Part shown: piece after piece, positions 6,164-6,529 of the stretch
Layout: every line of letters starts with the position of its first letter
Position numbering within the stretch: position 1 is the first letter of the stretch
Source of the DNA: SAR202 cluster bacterium AD-804-J14_MRT_500m
Lineage (GTDB): Bacteria; Chloroflexota; Dehalococcoidia; UBA3495; GCA-2712585
NCBI GenBank assembly: GCA_009391275.1
Contig: VEXF01000053.1
Span: 1-6,529, forward strand
Length of the DNA: 6,529 bases
Direction: 5' to 3'
Notes under the pieces: model-generated
What the model saw: the letters and a program-made list of their open reading frames with translations, nothing else
What the model was told of the DNA's origin: nothing
The model's database searches: none
Translations under genes and position numbers: made by a program

Positions 6164-6300
6164 CTGCTGCGTGTTGGGGCCTGAGTCGTCCCTCTGTGTC
6201 CCAGCGTTTCTCCCCGCGTTGGTACAAAAATTGGTACAACCTTTTGAGCCGGTTGAGATACGGGGCGTACCTTTATTGTTAGGAAGTCACACATGCGATA
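6164..6300 (+). repeat. Diverged ~137-bp direct repeat, copy B
   Basis: This is the counterpart of copy A at a constant offset of 1950 bp in the ungapped part. The best-kept block is 6266-6300, including AGGAAGTCAC, which is identical in both. It carries TTGGTAC twice (6219-6225 and 6231-6237, period 12), aligned to the GTTGCTACA pair of copy A. It lies 17 bp behind the transporter stop codon and together with copy A brackets the transporter. On the minus strand both copies can be read as CDFLTIKV-x-PV, but copy A has a stop right after it, so present-day coding is doubtful. Confidence 0.75.
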
Positions 6301-6375
6301 AGTTCATATGATCAATTCCCGAAGCACCCAGACATCGAATCCGTCATTGTTCTGCAGACGATCCAGCTATATCGG

Positions 6376-6381
6376 TATAAT
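6376..6381 (+). promoter_or_regulatory. -10 box of the kinase gene
   Basis: A perfect TATAAT lies 21 nt before the ATG at 6403, which would give a leader of about 15 nt. The -35 at 17 bp (TGCAGA) is poor. No Shine-Dalgarno is seen between the box and the ATG. Confidence 0.4.
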
Positions 6382-6402
6382 TAGTAGTCGACGACTAAAA
6401 CG

Positions 6403-6529
6403 ATGATTCAACGTATAGATAAATACGATATCCTGGAAGAGATGGGCTCTGGTGGACAGGCCATCGTTTACAAGGCCCGTGATAGATCCCTGGGACGAAC
6501 CGTCGCATTAAAAGTCCTTCATCCGCACC
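6403..6529 (+). CDS. Ser/Thr protein kinase, N-terminal part (cut by window edge)
   Basis: Forty-two codons are present and the frame is open to the end of the window. They begin [19 protein letters not shown] and continue through the glycine-rich ATP loop G15-S-G-G-Q-A-I-V-Y-K to the invariant lysine K37 in VALKVL. This is the PknB/Hanks-type kinase N-lobe in the usual spacing, with the start only 7 residues before the YDI-LEE-G strand, so ATG 6403 is almost certainly right. Bacterial members phosphorylate proteins on Ser/Thr and often carry a transmembrane and sensor part after the kinase domain, which cannot be seen here. The catalytic loop (HRD) and DFG motif lie outside the window. A short-leader promoter (TATAAT at 6376-6381) precedes it, so it seems to begin its own transcript. 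Confidence 0.88.
   Translation, partial: MIQRIDKYDILEEMGSGGQAIVYKARDRSLGRTVALKVLHPH

Noticed and set aside
6024..6294. Leftward ORFs over the transporter end and repeat copy B
   Set aside because: They overlap the real gene in antisense, have low-complexity Arg/Gln-rich translations, and the corresponding frame in repeat copy A has a stop.

Overview
The window looks like bacterial chromosome of moderate GC. A MIM-type amidohydrolase, an OxlT/MCT-like MFS permease, a Hanks-type Ser/Thr kinase and a small lysine/arginine-rich HTH protein occur together, and several promoters sit almost on top of their start codons (leaderless or short-leader genes). This is reminiscent of marine or soil Chloroflexota (SAR202/Dehalococcoidia-like) and some Actinobacteriota. 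That assignment is inference from gene style; no phylogenetic marker is present.

Layout. (1) 1-1186, rightward: a complete amidohydrolase-2 family gene with a strong Shine-Dalgarno. (2) 1357-3622, leftward: four nucleic-acid-enzyme or protease-type genes, two apparently intact and two broken. In transcription order these are a 5'-3' exonuclease (DNA polymerase I N-domain) fragment, an N-terminal fragment of a TM0106-type RecB-like nuclease, a complete YgjP-like zinc metallopeptidase, and a small protein with a PD-(D/E)XK-like signature. This resembles a decaying accessory or defence-type island. (3) 3890-4114, rightward: a small HTH DNA-binding protein. (4) 4115-4769: a largely non-coding stretch holding one copy of a ~137-bp diverged repeat, a promoter followed at once by a 14-residue lipoprotein-like signal peptide that stops where the lipobox cysteine would be, and a 31-nt piece of tRNA-Ala(UGC) in the opposite orientation. 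(5) 4833-6146: a 12-TM MFS transporter with a convincing leaderless promoter. (6) 6164-6300: the second copy of the ~137-bp repeat, same orientation, 1950 bp from the first. (7) 6403-6529: the start of a Ser/Thr protein kinase cut by the window edge.

Functionally, the amidohydrolase and the MFS permease fit catabolism and uptake of small organic acids or ring-cleavage products, but they are not adjacent and nothing shows they cooperate. The most unusual part is 4200-6300. A tRNA fragment, a beheaded secretory ORF and two direct repeats, each with a tandem pair of 12-bp-spaced half-site-like motifs, suggest a recombination or integration locus around the transporter. No integrase is encoded in the window.
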